DNA of 64,000 bases, from positions 3,934,001 through 3,998,000 of the forward strand of contig NZ_CP133265.1 in NCBI RefSeq assembly GCF_030915505.1. Direction: 5' to 3'. Numbering within the stretch: the stretch's first letter is position 1; each line of letters opens with the position of its first letter. Below are positions 8,687-19,127 of the stretch, one piece after another. The notes under the pieces were generated by a model. It saw nothing but the letters and a program-made list of their open reading frames with translations. It did no database searches and was not told the DNA's origin. Both the position numbers and the translations under genes were made by a program. This DNA comes from Neobacillus sp. OS1-2. GTDB lineage: Bacteria > Bacillota > Bacilli > Bacillales > Cytobacillaceae.

Positions 8687-10939
8687 ATGTTTAGTAAATT
8701 ACCGAATAAGAGTAATGAAACATCCGACAATATTCCCAAGAAGAAGAGAATAGGGGATATGAAAATTATTAAGAAAGTTAATTTTTGGTTTGGAAAAATA
8801 CCGATGCTTGTTAAGCTTTTTGGTAGTTTTGTTCTAGTATTATTATTCTTAGTGACGATCACTATTGTATCCTATAAAAACATAAATTTATTAGATGACC
8901 ATGTACATACACTTGGAATGAAGCAAATGCCCAAAATTGAAATGATAGGGAATCTAAAAGAAGAGGTCACAAACATCCGGATGTATGCGGCAATGCATGC
9001 ATATGAACAAAGCCCAGAAACCAAAAAAAATATTGAAGGTTTCATTAAAGTGGAGGCCCAAAAGGTTCATAAGAATACAAAAGAAATGCAGAAATATAAC
9101 TTGACCGATGATAATAAAAAAGCATTAAAGGAATTTGATGGTAACTTTGAAAAATATGTTGGCCTTCTTCCTTCATTTTATGAAAAATCGGGAACAAACA
9201 ATTTTGACGAAATTCATGGGCAAATGGGGATATTAACAGCATTCGGAAGTAAAACGATGATCTCCCTTGATAAATTTGCTGATAGCATAGAAAAAAGAAA
9301 CAAGAAGATTGTTACTAAAGCAAAACAAGATGCGGGAGATTCTAGTTTACAAATAACGATTGCTTCCATTTGGACCATATTTTGGGGCTTGCTTGTCGGC
9401 TTTCTGATTACAACTCTAATCCGACGCTCCGTTCGTAAAGTAGTGGAAAATGTAGATACTACTACCCACTCTGTTACGGAGATTAGAAAATCGATTGATC
9501 AAACAGCTGCAAGTGCACAGGTATTAGATACCTCCATGATAAAAGCAAATGATTCTGTTAGTGAACTTGTCATTTCTATTCAACAAACTGCAGAAAGCAC
9601 GAATATTACGGCTTCTGGCGTGGAAGAAGTATCTGCAGCAATAGAACAAATGAGTGCATCTATTAATATTGTTTCTGAAAGCACGGGTATTCTTACATCA
9701 TCTGCCGAAGAAACCTCTGCTGCAATTCAGGAAATGATGGCTTCGATTGAACAGGTAGCAATGAACATCGGCAGTGTAGATATCAATGTTGATGAAATCT
9801 CCGCCGCCATCGAAGAAATGAGTAAATCGATAAATGATGTCAGTGAAAACGCAAAAATGTTGGCTGAGAGGTCAGAACAAACGAATGAATCGGTCGAGAT
9901 CATGGTTAAATCGACTAAGCAAATAGCTGACAGTGTAAATAAAGTGAACGGCCTCAGCAACACGGTTCAAAATGATGCATTTGAGGGTGCTGCTTCTTTG
10001 AAAGAAACATTAGAGGGCATGAAAGAAATCTCTGAGGTTATTACCAAAGCAAGTCAGGTTATGGAAACCTTAGGAGAGAGTTCAAATGAAATTGGCAGCA
10101 TCATTGAAGTGATCGATAATATCGCTGATCAAACAAATCTATTAGCGCTTAATGCAGCTATTGAGGCTGCGCGTGCCGGAGAACATGGAAAAGGGTTTGC
10201 TGTTGTCGCGGATGAAGTTAGAAAGTTAGCTGAAAGTTCCGTAAAAGCAACAAATGAGATTGCCACTCTTATTCAGGGAATTCAAGCTGAAACAACCGTT
10301 GCCATGTCTGCCATCAATAATGGTGCACAAAAGGTAAAAGCCGGAAATCAATTGGCGAATCAGACAAATTCAGCTATTACCAAAATTACGGAAGGCATTG
10401 CCTTAGTTACCGAAGAAATGAAACAAATTGCCATTGCAACAGAAAAACAATCAAAGAATAGTGAACTTTTTGCCGATTCCATTGAAACGGCTATGAAGCG
10501 ATCAGCCATGATGGCGTATTCTACGAATGAACAGGCGCTTACAGCAGAAGAAATTGTCAAAGGAATTATCAATATTAAAACCCAGGTTGAACAAATTTCT
10601 ATCGCAACCGCTGAACAAGCCCAAGGAAGTTTTGCGATTGTTGAGGCAGTCCAGAGCGTGACAGATCAATCAAATTCCGTAACCAATGCTACCAAGGAAC
10701 AGGCACTTACGGCTGAAGAAATTGTCCGGAATATTAACAGTATGAAGGATAGGGTTATACAGATCACTGAAGCCGCGAATCACCAAGCAAGGTACGGAAA
10801 AGAGATATCCATTGTGGTTGAAAACGTCCGCAAACAAACAGAAGAATTGAATAGTGGGATTGAAATACAAACAAAAGAAGTCGAAGAGGTCGTTACCTCA
10901 ATTAAAGACGTCAGTCGCCAAATCAAAAAACTAAAATAA
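8687..10939 (+). CDS. Methyl-accepting chemotaxis protein, 4-helix-bundle sensor, long HAMP-less signalling domain
   Basis: Membrane chemoreceptor of 750 residues. ATG 8687 follows AAAGGAGGG. It has a short basic N-terminus, TM1 at about 40-62, an external helical sensor of the 4HB_MCP type (about 63-220), and TM2 at about 222-243. A cytoplasmic coiled coil follows directly without a recognisable HAMP domain. The highly conserved hairpin tip ([20 protein letters not shown]) centres on residue 493. Each arm is about 250 residues, longer than in the well-known B. subtilis receptors. Many [19 protein letters not shown] heptads suggest internal duplication. Paralogues are at 14161 and 29969. The ligand cannot be told from sequence. 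Confidence 0.92.
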   Translation: MFSKLPNKSNETSDNIPKKKRIGDMKIIKKVNFWFGKIPMLVKLFGSFVLVLLFLVTITIVSYKNINLLDDHVHTLGMKQMPKIEMIGNLKEEVTNIRMYAAMHAYEQSPETKKNIEGFIKVEAQKVHKNTKEMQKYNLTDDNKKALKEFDGNFEKYVGLLPSFYEKSGTNNFDEIHGQMGILTAFGSKTMISLDKFADSIEKRNKKIVTKAKQDAGDSSLQITIASIWTIFWGLLVGFLITTLIRRSVRKVVENVDTTTHSVTEIRKSIDQTAASAQVLDTSMIKANDSVSELVISIQQTAESTNITASGVEEVSAAIEQMSASINIVSESTGILTSSAEETSAAIQEMMASIEQVAMNIGSVDINVDEISAAIEEMSKSINDVSENAKMLAERSEQTNESVEIMVKSTKQIADSVNKVNGLSNTVQNDAFEGAASLKETLEGMKEISEVITKASQVMETLGESSNEIGSIIEVIDNIADQTNLLALNAAIEAARAGEHGKGFAVVADEVRKLAESSVKATNEIATLIQGIQAETTVAMSAINNGAQKVKAGNQLANQTNSAITKITEGIALVTEEMKQIAIATEKQSKNSELFADSIETAMKRSAMMAYSTNEQALTAEEIVKGIINIKTQVEQISIATAEQAQGSFAIVEAVQSVTDQSNSVTNATKEQALTAEEIVRNINSMKDRVIQITEAANHQARYGKEISIVVENVRKQTEELNSGIEIQTKEVEEVVTSIKDVSRQIKKLK

Positions 10940-10950
10940 TTTTGATAGAA

Positions 10951-10984
10951 AAACGCTTTCGCTAGCACATGCGAAGGCGTTTTA
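10951..10984 (+). terminator. Terminator after the first receptor gene
   Basis: A 12-bp stem (10951-10962 with 10971-10982, one G-U pair) encloses an 8-nt loop; the right arm ends in TTTT. It lies 11 bp after the stop. Confidence 0.75.
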
Positions 10985-11036
10985 CCATCAGAATGTAAAA
11001 AAAATATATGAAATAGTCCAAAAGTCTCAAAAAAGT

Positions 11037-11067
11037 TTGATTCTGATGATGGAAATTATGCTAAGAT
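11037..11067 (+). promoter_or_regulatory. Candidate sigma-A promoter for cheA
   Basis: TTGATT (11037-11042) and TAAGAT (11062-11067) are 19 bp apart; the latter is preceded by TG one base upstream (extended -10). It lies between a terminator and cheA, where a promoter is expected. No CCGATA-type sigma-D box is present. Confidence 0.4.
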
Positions 11068-11148
11068 GAAAATAGATTATTCATTCATCAAAAGGTTTTT
11101 GTCTTGTTATTAATCGGAGAACTATTGCCAGTTTGAGGAGAGTTTGAA

Positions 11149-13167
11149 ATGGAATATAATGATTTTTTGGAATTATTTATTGAAGAATCAAAAGAACATT
11201 TGCAATCAATAAATGATGAATTGTTAAAACTCGAAGCTGAACCTGAAAACCTTTCAATCGTGAATGAGATTTTTCGATCCGCACACACGCTAAAGGGAAT
11301 GTCCGCTTCCATGGGCTTTGAAGATCTTGCTTCATTAACACACGAAATGGAAAATGTATTGGATCTTGTGCGGAACGCTAAATTAACCATTACGAACGAA
11401 ATAATGGATGTCATTTTCCAATGTGTCGATCTAATCGAAAAAATGATAGATAGCATAGAGCAAGGCGGGGATGGAAAAGCAGATGTGACGGAAGTCGTTC
11501 GCCAATTAACCATGATTCATAATCCCTCTAGTTTTCAAGCTATTGGGGGTCAGGCTTTACCTGAAGTAGCAGCCACTGCTGTTGCCGAGGAGTTGGTGTT
11601 GGATACATTTGAACAATCGATGATAGAGGAAGCAAAAAAGCTAGGAAATAAAGTTTTTCAAATTAAGATATCGATAGACCCAAAATGTGTGATGAAATCG
11701 ATCAGGGCCTATATGGTATTTCAAGCGGCAGGGGAACTTGGGGAAATTATTCATAGTAACCCTTCAGCAGAAGATATTGAAGCTGAGAAGTTTGATGATT
11801 CTTTTACGATTTTACTATTATCTGATCATGAGGAAGCAGAAATACAATCACAATTTAATCAAATTTCTGAATTAACAGATGTTTTGATTCTAGAGAGAAC
11901 CAAGCAAGCGTCGCCAGTGTCGAATAACACTAGTGAGACGGTAGTGAAACAAACTGAAACAACAAGTAAAGCGGAAGCTGCACCGACACCAGCATCGGTA
12001 AAAAAGAAGCATAAATCAAAATCCATCCGTGTTGATATTGAAAAGCTTGATCAGTTGATGAACCTGTTCAGTGAATTAATTATCGACCGCGGGAGGCTGG
12101 AACTTATCTCGAGGAAGGCAGAGAATCGTGAATTAATAGATTCAGTTGAACATATGACCCGCATCACAACAGATTTGCAGGGAATTATTTTGAACATGCG
12201 AATGGTTCAAGTAGACCAGGTTTTTAATCGTTTCCCTCGGATGATTCGGGATCTTGCAAAAGACCTGAAGAAGAAAATTCAACTAGTGGTGGAGGGAGAA
12301 GAAACAGAATTAGATCGGACGGTCATTGACGAGATTGGAGATCCATTAGTCCACCTGCTAAGGAATGCATTAGATCATGGACTTGAATCAACAGAAGAAA
12401 GACTCGCCACTGGAAAGCCGGAGGAAGGGAAGATTACGCTAAAGGCCTACCACAGTGGAAACAGCGTATTTATTGAAGTAGCCGATGACGGGAAGGGCAT
12501 TAATCGTGATAAAGTCTTGAATAAAGCGCTTGAACGGGGTGTTGTCACCCAGAAAGAAGCTGATTCGCTAACAGATCAGCAGGTTTTTGCACTCCTATTC
12601 TCTTCCGGATTTAGCACTGCCGATAAAATCTCGGATATTTCTGGTCGCGGTGTCGGCCTTGACGTGGTGAAAACAAAAATCGAATCATTAAGTGGGGAGA
12701 TCAGCATTGATTCCGTCCCTGGACATGGTTCTACTTTCCGAATTCAATTGCCGTTAACTTTATCAATCATCAATGCAATGTTAATTAAAGCTGGAGAAGA
12801 AACCTATGCAATTCCGTTCAGTTCCATTTTGGAAATAACGGAAGTTTCAGGAGAGCAGGTCACCACTCTTTATGGACAAAAAGTGTTCCAGTTTAGAGAT
12901 CAAGTTGTATCTCTTGTGGAGGTAAACGATATTTTCAAAGTACCAACTGTTGAAACCGACATCGAACTTGAACAGCAATTAGTTGTGATTGCCCGTAAAG
13001 GAGACAAACTAAAGGGCCTTGTGGTGGATTCGGTCATTGGACAACAAGAGGTTGTATTGAAATCTTTAGGGAACTACTTGACCAACCTATTTGCTATCTC
13101 TGGGGCAACCATCCTAGGCACCGGAGAAGTAGCATTAATTATGGATACGAATCAATTATTTAATTAG
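11149..13167 (+). CDS. cheA: CheA, chemotaxis histidine kinase
   Basis: Kinase that phosphorylates CheY and CheB in receptor arrays. All five domains are visible in 672 residues: HPt with phospho-acceptor His46 in RSAHTLKGM; a CheY-binding P2 domain at about 155-260; a linker rich in Thr, Ala and Lys; dimerisation P3 (IDRGRLELISRKAE region); ATP-binding P4 with HLLRNALDHG (N box), DDGKGI (G1) and GRGVGLDVV (G2); and a CheW-like P5 from about 530. GAGGAG precedes ATG 11149. It is followed 18 bp later by cheW. In the classical operon cheA follows cheB; here a block of flagellar genes and a receptor come between them. Confidence 0.96.
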   Translation: MEYNDFLELFIEESKEHLQSINDELLKLEAEPENLSIVNEIFRSAHTLKGMSASMGFEDLASLTHEMENVLDLVRNAKLTITNEIMDVIFQCVDLIEKMIDSIEQGGDGKADVTEVVRQLTMIHNPSSFQAIGGQALPEVAATAVAEELVLDTFEQSMIEEAKKLGNKVFQIKISIDPKCVMKSIRAYMVFQAAGELGEIIHSNPSAEDIEAEKFDDSFTILLLSDHEEAEIQSQFNQISELTDVLILERTKQASPVSNNTSETVVKQTETTSKAEAAPTPASVKKKHKSKSIRVDIEKLDQLMNLFSELIIDRGRLELISRKAENRELIDSVEHMTRITTDLQGIILNMRMVQVDQVFNRFPRMIRDLAKDLKKKIQLVVEGEETELDRTVIDEIGDPLVHLLRNALDHGLESTEERLATGKPEEGKITLKAYHSGNSVFIEVADDGKGINRDKVLNKALERGVVTQKEADSLTDQQVFALLFSSGFSTADKISDISGRGVGLDVVKTKIESLSGEISIDSVPGHGSTFRIQLPLTLSIINAMLIKAGEETYAIPFSSILEITEVSGEQVTTLYGQKVFQFRDQVVSLVEVNDIFKVPTVETDIELEQQLVVIARKGDKLKGLVVDSVIGQQEVVLKSLGNYLTNLFAISGATILGTGEVALIMDTNQLFN

Positions 13168-13185
13168 AAAGGGTGAAGCTTTTCA

Positions 13186-13611
13186 ATGAATAGAAAAATT
13201 GTCGCCTTTAAACTGAACGGGGAAGAGTATGGATTGGACATTCAGTATGTACAGTCGATTGAACAGCTCCTTCCGATCACACGGGTTCCTAATGCCCCAA
13301 TCTATGTAAAAGGTGTGATAAATCTTCGTGGAAATGTCATTCCTGTGCTGGATCTAAGCAGCAAACTTACTCTTAATCAAGCAACCTATACAAAATTTAC
13401 ACGATTGATTATCACGAAAGTGGAGGAAATTGAGGTAGGATTGATTGTGGACCAAATTAGCGATGTGATTGATATTGCAGAAGAGGCAATCGAATCTGAA
13501 TCCTCCAGTGCCATACATTCCGAATTTTTCGAAGGTATTGCCATTTCTGATGGCAGGATCATCATCTTATTAAATGTAGAAGAGCTATTGAAAACAGAAG
13601 AGGTAATCTAG
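13186..13611 (+). CDS. cheW: CheW, chemotaxis coupling protein
   Basis: CheW couples receptors to CheA. The 141-residue protein is a single CheW domain: KIVAFKLNGEEYGLDIQYV at the start, then ITRVPNAP, VKGVINLRGNVIPVLDL and a C-terminal ISDVIDIAEE segment. AAAGGGTGAAG precedes ATG 13186. It lies 18 bp after cheA and 44 bp before a second CheW-type gene. Confidence 0.95.
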   Translation: MNRKIVAFKLNGEEYGLDIQYVQSIEQLLPITRVPNAPIYVKGVINLRGNVIPVLDLSSKLTLNQATYTKFTRLIITKVEEIEVGLIVDQISDVIDIAEEAIESESSSAIHSEFFEGIAISDGRIIILLNVEELLKTEEVI

Positions 13612-13655
13612 TCTACATTATATATGAAATTTTTCAATGAAGTGAGGTTCTTTTA

Positions 13656-14135
13656 ATGGAGCAATTTATGGTTCAGGATTGTAAAGTACTGATATTTAAA
13701 GTAGGTCTTGAGGAGTACGGAGTTCATATTAATCAGGTTGTTTCCATTGAGCGAATGCAGGAAATCAATACGTATCCTAATCGTCCGGCGCATGTCTTGG
13801 GGGTTACGACAGTCAGGGATGTGATCATTCCAGTGGTGGATATGCGCTCTGCGTTAACAGACCAATCACATATTTCAACGGATACAGCGCGAATCATCAT
13901 TGTGAAGGTCTCTGGTGATCAAGAGATTGGGGTTGTGGTTGACGCAGCCACAGATGTAACGGATCTAGCACCGGAAACCATTCAACAGCCAAGCCTTATG
14001 GGAGAGACGGATATTTCTTATCTGAAAGGTGTATCCAAATTAGATGACCGTTTGATTATTTTACTGGATATGGAAACATTGCTGGAAAATACTACGAACT
14101 TAGATGAACTGAAAGAAATAATCAAAGCGTTATAG
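13656..14135 (+). CDS. Second CheW-type coupling protein
   Basis: A 159-residue CheW-domain protein: CKVLIFKVGLEEYGVHINQV, EINTYPNRP, VLGVTTVRDVIIPVVDMR and ATDVTDLAPE. It has no receiver domain, so it is not CheV. It is divergent from the cheW just upstream (VTTVRD in place of INLRGN), suggesting an old duplication or a paralogue serving another receptor group; the receptor gene starts 25 bp downstream. GTGAGG precedes ATG 13656. Confidence 0.92.
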   Translation: MEQFMVQDCKVLIFKVGLEEYGVHINQVVSIERMQEINTYPNRPAHVLGVTTVRDVIIPVVDMRSALTDQSHISTDTARIIIVKVSGDQEIGVVVDAATDVTDLAPETIQQPSLMGETDISYLKGVSKLDDRLIILLDMETLLENTTNLDELKEIIKAL

Positions 14136-14160
14136 TTGAATAATTGGAGAGGGTAAATAG

Positions 14161-16326
14161 ATGTTTAAGAAACTGTCAAATAACGTTTCAATGAATGTAA
14201 AACAATGGGTAAGTCATATTATTGTGATTGTATTTTTTGCATCACTTTCCATTGTGGCGTATAACAGCATCAATCATTTAAAGGAAGATATTCAGAATAT
14301 AGGAAAAACACAACTTCCTAAGACAGAACTAATTGGAAATATGCGGGAAGAAGTAACCGGTATCCATCGCTATGTGAATCAGCATGCGTTTCTCCGTGAC
14401 ACAGCGGAGAAATCAGCAACAGAAAATTATATTAGAGAAAAAACCCTAAAGGTAAGAAAAGATATTAAAGAGATGGAAAAAATGCCTCTTCCTAGTGATA
14501 ATAAAAAGTTATTGAATGATTTCAGTAAAAGTTTTGAGCAATACGTTGCCATTATTCCATCTTTAATAGAAGAATCGAAAAATAATGATTATGATGCGCT
14601 TCACGACAAATTGGACGATTTAAAGGTTCGGGGAGATAACGCAACAGCAGCCCTTAATACATTCGCAAATAATTCTCGTGAACATACCAATACGGCAGTC
14701 AAAGATGCCGAAAATAATTCGGCAGCCTATATTAAAGAAATTCTCATGGTATCCATTATTGCAGGACTATTCAGCATCATGGTTTCCTTCTTTATGACAA
14801 AACTAATTGCCCGCTCTGTAAAAGAGGTGGAGAACAATGTGGATAGAACGATGACTTCCATTTCTGAAATCAAGAAATCAATCGATGAATCTGCTGCAAG
14901 TTCACAGGACCTTGATACCCGGATGAAAAAGACCAATGATTCAGTTAGTGAATTGGTGTCATCGATTCAGCAGGTAGCAGGCAACACCAATATGACCTCA
15001 TCAAGTGTGGATGAAATTTCAGCAGCAATTGAAGAAATGAGTGTGTCGGTTAATTTAGTAGCAGGGAACGCCAATCTTTTATCTGTTTCTGCAGAGGAAA
15101 CTTCCTCGGCCATCCAAGAAATGATGGCTTCCATTGAGCAAGTGGCTGGCAGCGCCGGTACGGTTGGGGCAAGTGTTGAACAAATCTCAGCGGCGATTGA
15201 GGAAATGAGCAAATCGATAAAAGGTGTATACGAAAGTGCGGAGAATATAAACGGTACGGCAGATCAGACATCAAAAGCCGTAACGGATATTGTTACCTCC
15301 ATTCGAAAAGTGGCAGAGAGTGTACAAACGGTTAATGAGCTCAGCTCTTCTGTAAAAAATGATGCGGTTGAGGGGACATCTTCATTAAATGAAACATTAA
15401 ATGGCATGAAGGAGATTTCATATGTCATCAATCATGCAAGTGGTGTGATTGAAAGCCTTGGAAAAAGCTCCGAAGAAATTGGCAGCATTATTAAGGTGAT
15501 CGATGATATCGCAGAACAAACAAACCTATTGGCACTAAATGCAGCGATTGAAGCAGCAAGAGCCGGGGAACATGGAAAAGGGTTTGCCGTTGTCGCGGAT
15601 GAAGTTCGTAAACTTGCGGAACGTTCTGCAAAAGCGACAAAAGAAATTGCTATCCGCATCAAAGGAATTCAACAGGAGACAGCGGTTGCCGTTACATCGA
15701 TACAAGATGGTTCAGATAAAGTAAGAGTAGGAAATGAATTAGCTGAAAAAACAAATCAGGCCATTCAAAAGATTTACCAGGGAATTATTGAAGTAACAGA
15801 AGAAATGAACCAAATTGCCAACGAAACGGATGAACAAACAAAGAATAGCGAGTATTTTGAGAGAGCCGTTGAGTTTACGATGAAGCGGACGACAGAAATG
15901 GCTTATTCCACAAAAGAACAATCGATCACCGCAGAGGAAATCGTAAAAGGAATTTTTGAAATTCAAGAACAAGTGCAACAAATTATTATTGCGACAGGTG
16001 AGGAAGCAGATGGTGCCCGTGCGATTGTTACGGCAGTTGAAAATGTAACCAACCAATCCAATTCAGTAACAAATGCAACGAAGGAACAAGCCCTGACATC
16101 TGAAGAAATTGTCCGAAATATTAATAGTATCAAAGAAATGGTTGACCAAATGACGGTCGCTACCGCCAACCAGGCGAAATATGGCGAAGAGATTGCATCA
16201 GAAGTTGAGCATGTTATTGAGCAGAGTGCAGAATTATCCTCTGGAATGGAAATGCAAGCGAAAGAAGTGAAAGAAGTGGTCACAGCCATTTCAAACGTTA
16301 AAGAAGAGGTTGAAAAACTAAGTTAA
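14161..16326 (+). CDS. Methyl-accepting chemotaxis protein, 4-helix-bundle sensor, long HAMP-less signalling domain
   Basis: Second receptor of the long-arm family, 721 residues, starting at ATG 14161 after GGAGAGGG, 25 bp behind the CheW-type gene. TM1 lies at about 15-37, the 4HB sensor at about 38-192, and TM2 at about 194-215. The coiled coil starts right after the membrane with no HAMP motif. The tip sequence [20 protein letters not shown] is centred near residue 464, leaving about 250 residues in each arm. It is closely related to the receptors at 8687 and 29969; the sensor domains have diverged most, so ligands probably differ. Confidence 0.92.
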   Translation: MFKKLSNNVSMNVKQWVSHIIVIVFFASLSIVAYNSINHLKEDIQNIGKTQLPKTELIGNMREEVTGIHRYVNQHAFLRDTAEKSATENYIREKTLKVRKDIKEMEKMPLPSDNKKLLNDFSKSFEQYVAIIPSLIEESKNNDYDALHDKLDDLKVRGDNATAALNTFANNSREHTNTAVKDAENNSAAYIKEILMVSIIAGLFSIMVSFFMTKLIARSVKEVENNVDRTMTSISEIKKSIDESAASSQDLDTRMKKTNDSVSELVSSIQQVAGNTNMTSSSVDEISAAIEEMSVSVNLVAGNANLLSVSAEETSSAIQEMMASIEQVAGSAGTVGASVEQISAAIEEMSKSIKGVYESAENINGTADQTSKAVTDIVTSIRKVAESVQTVNELSSSVKNDAVEGTSSLNETLNGMKEISYVINHASGVIESLGKSSEEIGSIIKVIDDIAEQTNLLALNAAIEAARAGEHGKGFAVVADEVRKLAERSAKATKEIAIRIKGIQQETAVAVTSIQDGSDKVRVGNELAEKTNQAIQKIYQGIIEVTEEMNQIANETDEQTKNSEYFERAVEFTMKRTTEMAYSTKEQSITAEEIVKGIFEIQEQVQQIIIATGEEADGARAIVTAVENVTNQSNSVTNATKEQALTSEEIVRNINSIKEMVDQMTVATANQAKYGEEIASEVEHVIEQSAELSSGMEMQAKEVKEVVTAISNVKEEVEKLS

Positions 16327-16364
16327 AGGATTATCCATTTCAAAAAAACTATTTAGTACAGAAA

Positions 16365-16405
16365 CCTTAATCGAATCGGTTGGTTAAGAATTGATTCGAT
16401 TAAGG
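16365..16405 (+). repeat. 13-bp perfect inverted repeat downstream of the second receptor
   Basis: CCTTAATCGAATC (16365-16377) and its exact reverse complement (16393-16405) flank 15 bp. No T run follows on either strand, so it is not a standard terminator. It could be an operator for the EAL gene starting at 16485 or an RNA-processing or stability hairpin. Confidence 0.6.
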
Positions 16406-16484
16406 TAAAATCATAAAAAGTTCAATGGGAAATGACTGATTCATCGCAAGTCTTAAACATACATATGGTGGTGAAAAGGAGATT

Positions 16485-17606
16485 GTGCGACATACATATG
16501 AAACATCTCATTTAGAAACCGATCTAAAGAAAGCGCTTGAACGAGAGGAATTCCTACTCAATTATCAGCCGAAATTAAATTTAATTTCTGGTAAAATTAT
16601 GGGTGTGGAGGCACTGATCCGTTGGCAGCATCCGAACAAGGGACTCATCCCACCGCTTGATTTTATTCCATTTGCGGAGGAATCAGGACTTATTATCCCC
16701 ATGGGAGAATGGGTTTTACGGACTGCATGCTTGCAAAATAAGGCATGGCAGGATGCAGGCTACACGCCAATCGTCATGTCTGTGAATCTCTCTATTCGTC
16801 AACTTGGTCAGCCTGCATTTGTTGATGTTGTTCGTGATATATTAAACAAAACAGAGCTTTCACCGGAATATTTAGAGCTAGAGATTACGGAAAGTATGAT
16901 GGCAGATACAGAATTAGTTCTACCGATCATAAGGGAACTTAAAAGCCTCGGTTTGCAAATAAGTTTGGATGACTTTGGAACAGGATTTAGTTCACTTTTT
17001 TACTTGAAGGAATTTCCTATTAGTAAAATAAAAATAGATCAATCATTTATCAGAAATTGTACGTCCAATTCCAATAATACCACGATCGTGAAAACGATTA
17101 TTGCCATGGCCCATCAATTAAAAATGGGTGTCATTGCGGAAGGAATTGAATCAAAGGATCAACTCAACTTTTTACAGGAAAATCTGTGTAATCAAGGACA
17201 GGGATACTTATTTAGTAAACCATTACCCCCAGAAGAATTGATACATTTCTTTAATGATATTGAGGAATTTATTGATCGGGAAGGGATTCTTCAAGGGCAA
17301 ATGAATAAAAATATTACGGATGAAATGATGGAAAACGCCTCGCAGGAATTTTTTAGTACAGCAATTGAAAAAAAACAAATGGAAGAATCTTTACAACGTA
17401 TTAAGGCAAAAATGTTATTGATTGAAAACAAGCTTCTCAAATTTACGCAGGATTTGAGTAATCCTCTTTTTTCTATTAAGAAATTGATTCAGAAATTAGA
17501 AATAGAATCACCCATTTCTTCTGAGAATCTACTAGATGAAGTTCAGCGGATCGAACAAATATTACATGAGGTATTAACAATTGCGCAAAGTGATAATAGC
17601 GGCTAA
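16485..17606 (+). CDS. EAL-domain c-di-GMP phosphodiesterase with a HisKA-like tail
   Basis: The first 260 residues are a complete EAL domain: EAL in GVEALIRW, then NLS, EITES, the metal pair in DDFGTG, KIKIDQSFI, AEGIES and QGYLFSKP. It should hydrolyse c-di-GMP. A tail of about 100 residues is predicted coiled coil and contains, near 320-330, FTQDLSNPL, which resembles a kinase H-box (S-H-E-L-x-x-P-L) but with Gln at the His position. No ATPase domain follows. GTG 16485 is only 3 nt after AAGGAG, so the start is not certain. It sits between a chemoreceptor and a diguanylate cyclase gene. Confidence 0.85.
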   Translation: MRHTYETSHLETDLKKALEREEFLLNYQPKLNLISGKIMGVEALIRWQHPNKGLIPPLDFIPFAEESGLIIPMGEWVLRTACLQNKAWQDAGYTPIVMSVNLSIRQLGQPAFVDVVRDILNKTELSPEYLELEITESMMADTELVLPIIRELKSLGLQISLDDFGTGFSSLFYLKEFPISKIKIDQSFIRNCTSNSNNTTIVKTIIAMAHQLKMGVIAEGIESKDQLNFLQENLCNQGQGYLFSKPLPPEELIHFFNDIEEFIDREGILQGQMNKNITDEMMENASQEFFSTAIEKKQMEESLQRIKAKMLLIENKLLKFTQDLSNPLFSIKKLIQKLEIESPISSENLLDEVQRIEQILHEVLTIAQSDNSG

Positions 17607-17704
17607 ATTAAATCGTCAACTTTTCTTATTTCCTATTCTAAGAACAGAGAAAAGCGTATGAATGTACACCGTATGGATTTATCAAAGGGAAGTGTTAAAC
17701 GACT

Positions 17705-18985
17705 ATGACACTTAATGAAAGTTCTAATGAACTATTCCAATCTATTGTGGAGGAAAATCCCGATGCAGTACTTGTTTTTTCAGTAGATGGAAGAATTGTT
17801 CAGTTAAATCGAAGGGCAGTGGAAATACTTGGCTACACGGTTGAGGAAGCTCAAGGGATTCACTTCCGGAGGGTAATCGTTTCTAAACAAAAAAAGGTAT
17901 TTGCTCACTTTAAAAAAGCAGTGCAAGGAATACCGTATAAGGAAGAAATCGATGCCTATCACAAAAAGGGGAATGTTTTGCACCTACAAGTAAAGTGCAT
18001 TCCATTAAAGTCTCAACATAAGATCATCTGCTATTTTTGTATCGTGAAAGATTTAACAGAATTTTATAAGGCGAAGGATTCACTAAGAGATAGCGAAAGA
18101 AGATACCGGCTTCTAGCTGATAATTCGCTAGATTTAATCCAATTGCTTAATTTAGATGGTGTGGTCACATATGCCTCACCTTCACACAAGACGGTATTGG
18201 GTTATAATGCAGAAGAATATATCGGAAAATGGGTGCTTCATCAGCCAGATGGCGTTGTGGATGAAGGCTTTAAAGATACGTTTGTCAACATGGTTCTTAC
18301 CCAGAAAGCATTTACACGTGAAATCCATCGCATCCATCCATCGGGATATGATGTGTGGCTGGAGTTGAAAGGGACACCCATGTTTGATGAGGACGGAAAC
18401 TTTCAACATATGATGTTGGTGGGGCGTGAAATTACGGAACGGAAAAACTACCAAAAGGAATTGGAGTTCTTAAGTTTCCATGATGCGTTAACAGGTGTTC
18501 CCAACAGAAGACTTTTTAAGGAAAAATTAGAGCAGGCCCTTAAAGAAGGGAAGCGGTACAACCGAAAATTTGCTGTCCTGTTTATTGATTTGGATCATTT
18601 TAAACGAATTAATGATACCTATGGTCATGATATTGGCGATGAACTCTTATTGGAATTTTCGCTGCGAGTAAAAAATCAACTGCGTGAAACCGATACATTG
18701 GCGCGTCATGGCGGTGATGAGTTTACCATCATCCTATCTGAGCTGATTGATGAAGAGGATGCACTCATTATTGCGAAACGAATTCTTGCTTCATTAAAGG
18801 AACCATGGAAATTCGGGGAGCATGTGATACAAATGACATTAAGTATGGGCATTGCTTTTTATCCGACTGATGGCACCACTAGTGATGAACTATTAAAACA
18901 TGCGGATAATGCCCTTTATGTGGTGAAGGAATCAGGCAGGAACAATGTTCAGATCTATTCTAGGTTAACGGAGGATTTATCCTAG
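17705..18985 (+). CDS. PAS-PAS-GGDEF diguanylate cyclase
   Basis: Soluble sensor cyclase of 426 residues with no membrane segment. Two PAS domains are visible (about 10-120 and 130-250, the second followed by a GREITERK PAC-type end). A C-terminal GGDEF domain runs from about 255. The catalytic motif GGDEF is intact, and an RETD I-site lies five residues before it, so feedback inhibition by c-di-GMP is expected. It makes c-di-GMP next to the EAL gene that would remove it. The PAS ligand or cofactor is not deducible. A strong terminator follows directly. Confidence 0.9.
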   Translation: MTLNESSNELFQSIVEENPDAVLVFSVDGRIVQLNRRAVEILGYTVEEAQGIHFRRVIVSKQKKVFAHFKKAVQGIPYKEEIDAYHKKGNVLHLQVKCIPLKSQHKIICYFCIVKDLTEFYKAKDSLRDSERRYRLLADNSLDLIQLLNLDGVVTYASPSHKTVLGYNAEEYIGKWVLHQPDGVVDEGFKDTFVNMVLTQKAFTREIHRIHPSGYDVWLELKGTPMFDEDGNFQHMMLVGREITERKNYQKELEFLSFHDALTGVPNRRLFKEKLEQALKEGKRYNRKFAVLFIDLDHFKRINDTYGHDIGDELLLEFSLRVKNQLRETDTLARHGGDEFTIILSELIDEEDALIIAKRILASLKEPWKFGEHVIQMTLSMGIAFYPTDGTTSDELLKHADNALYVVKESGRNNVQIYSRLTEDLS

Positions 18986-19016
18986 GCTCTTATCAAACGA
19001 GATAAGGGCTTTTTTC
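18986..19016 (+). terminator. Terminator after the PAS-PAS-GGDEF gene
   Basis: 9-bp stem (18986-18994 with 19001-19009, one G-U pair), 6-nt loop, then a T-rich tail. It starts 1 bp after the stop codon and closes the signalling block. Confidence 0.85.
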
Positions 19017-19127
19017 TTTTTTTCTCTATAACTGGTAATGAAATTTTGATGCAGATGAAGTATAATTAAAGCATCATTTTGATTATTACTTGATAGATTT
19101 TGATGAAGAATGTGAGGATGACTCCTT

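Noticed and set aside
15050-15274. Minus-strand frames under all three long-arm receptor genes
   Set aside because: They arise from the repetitive heptad codons of the receptors; no start signals or family resemblance.
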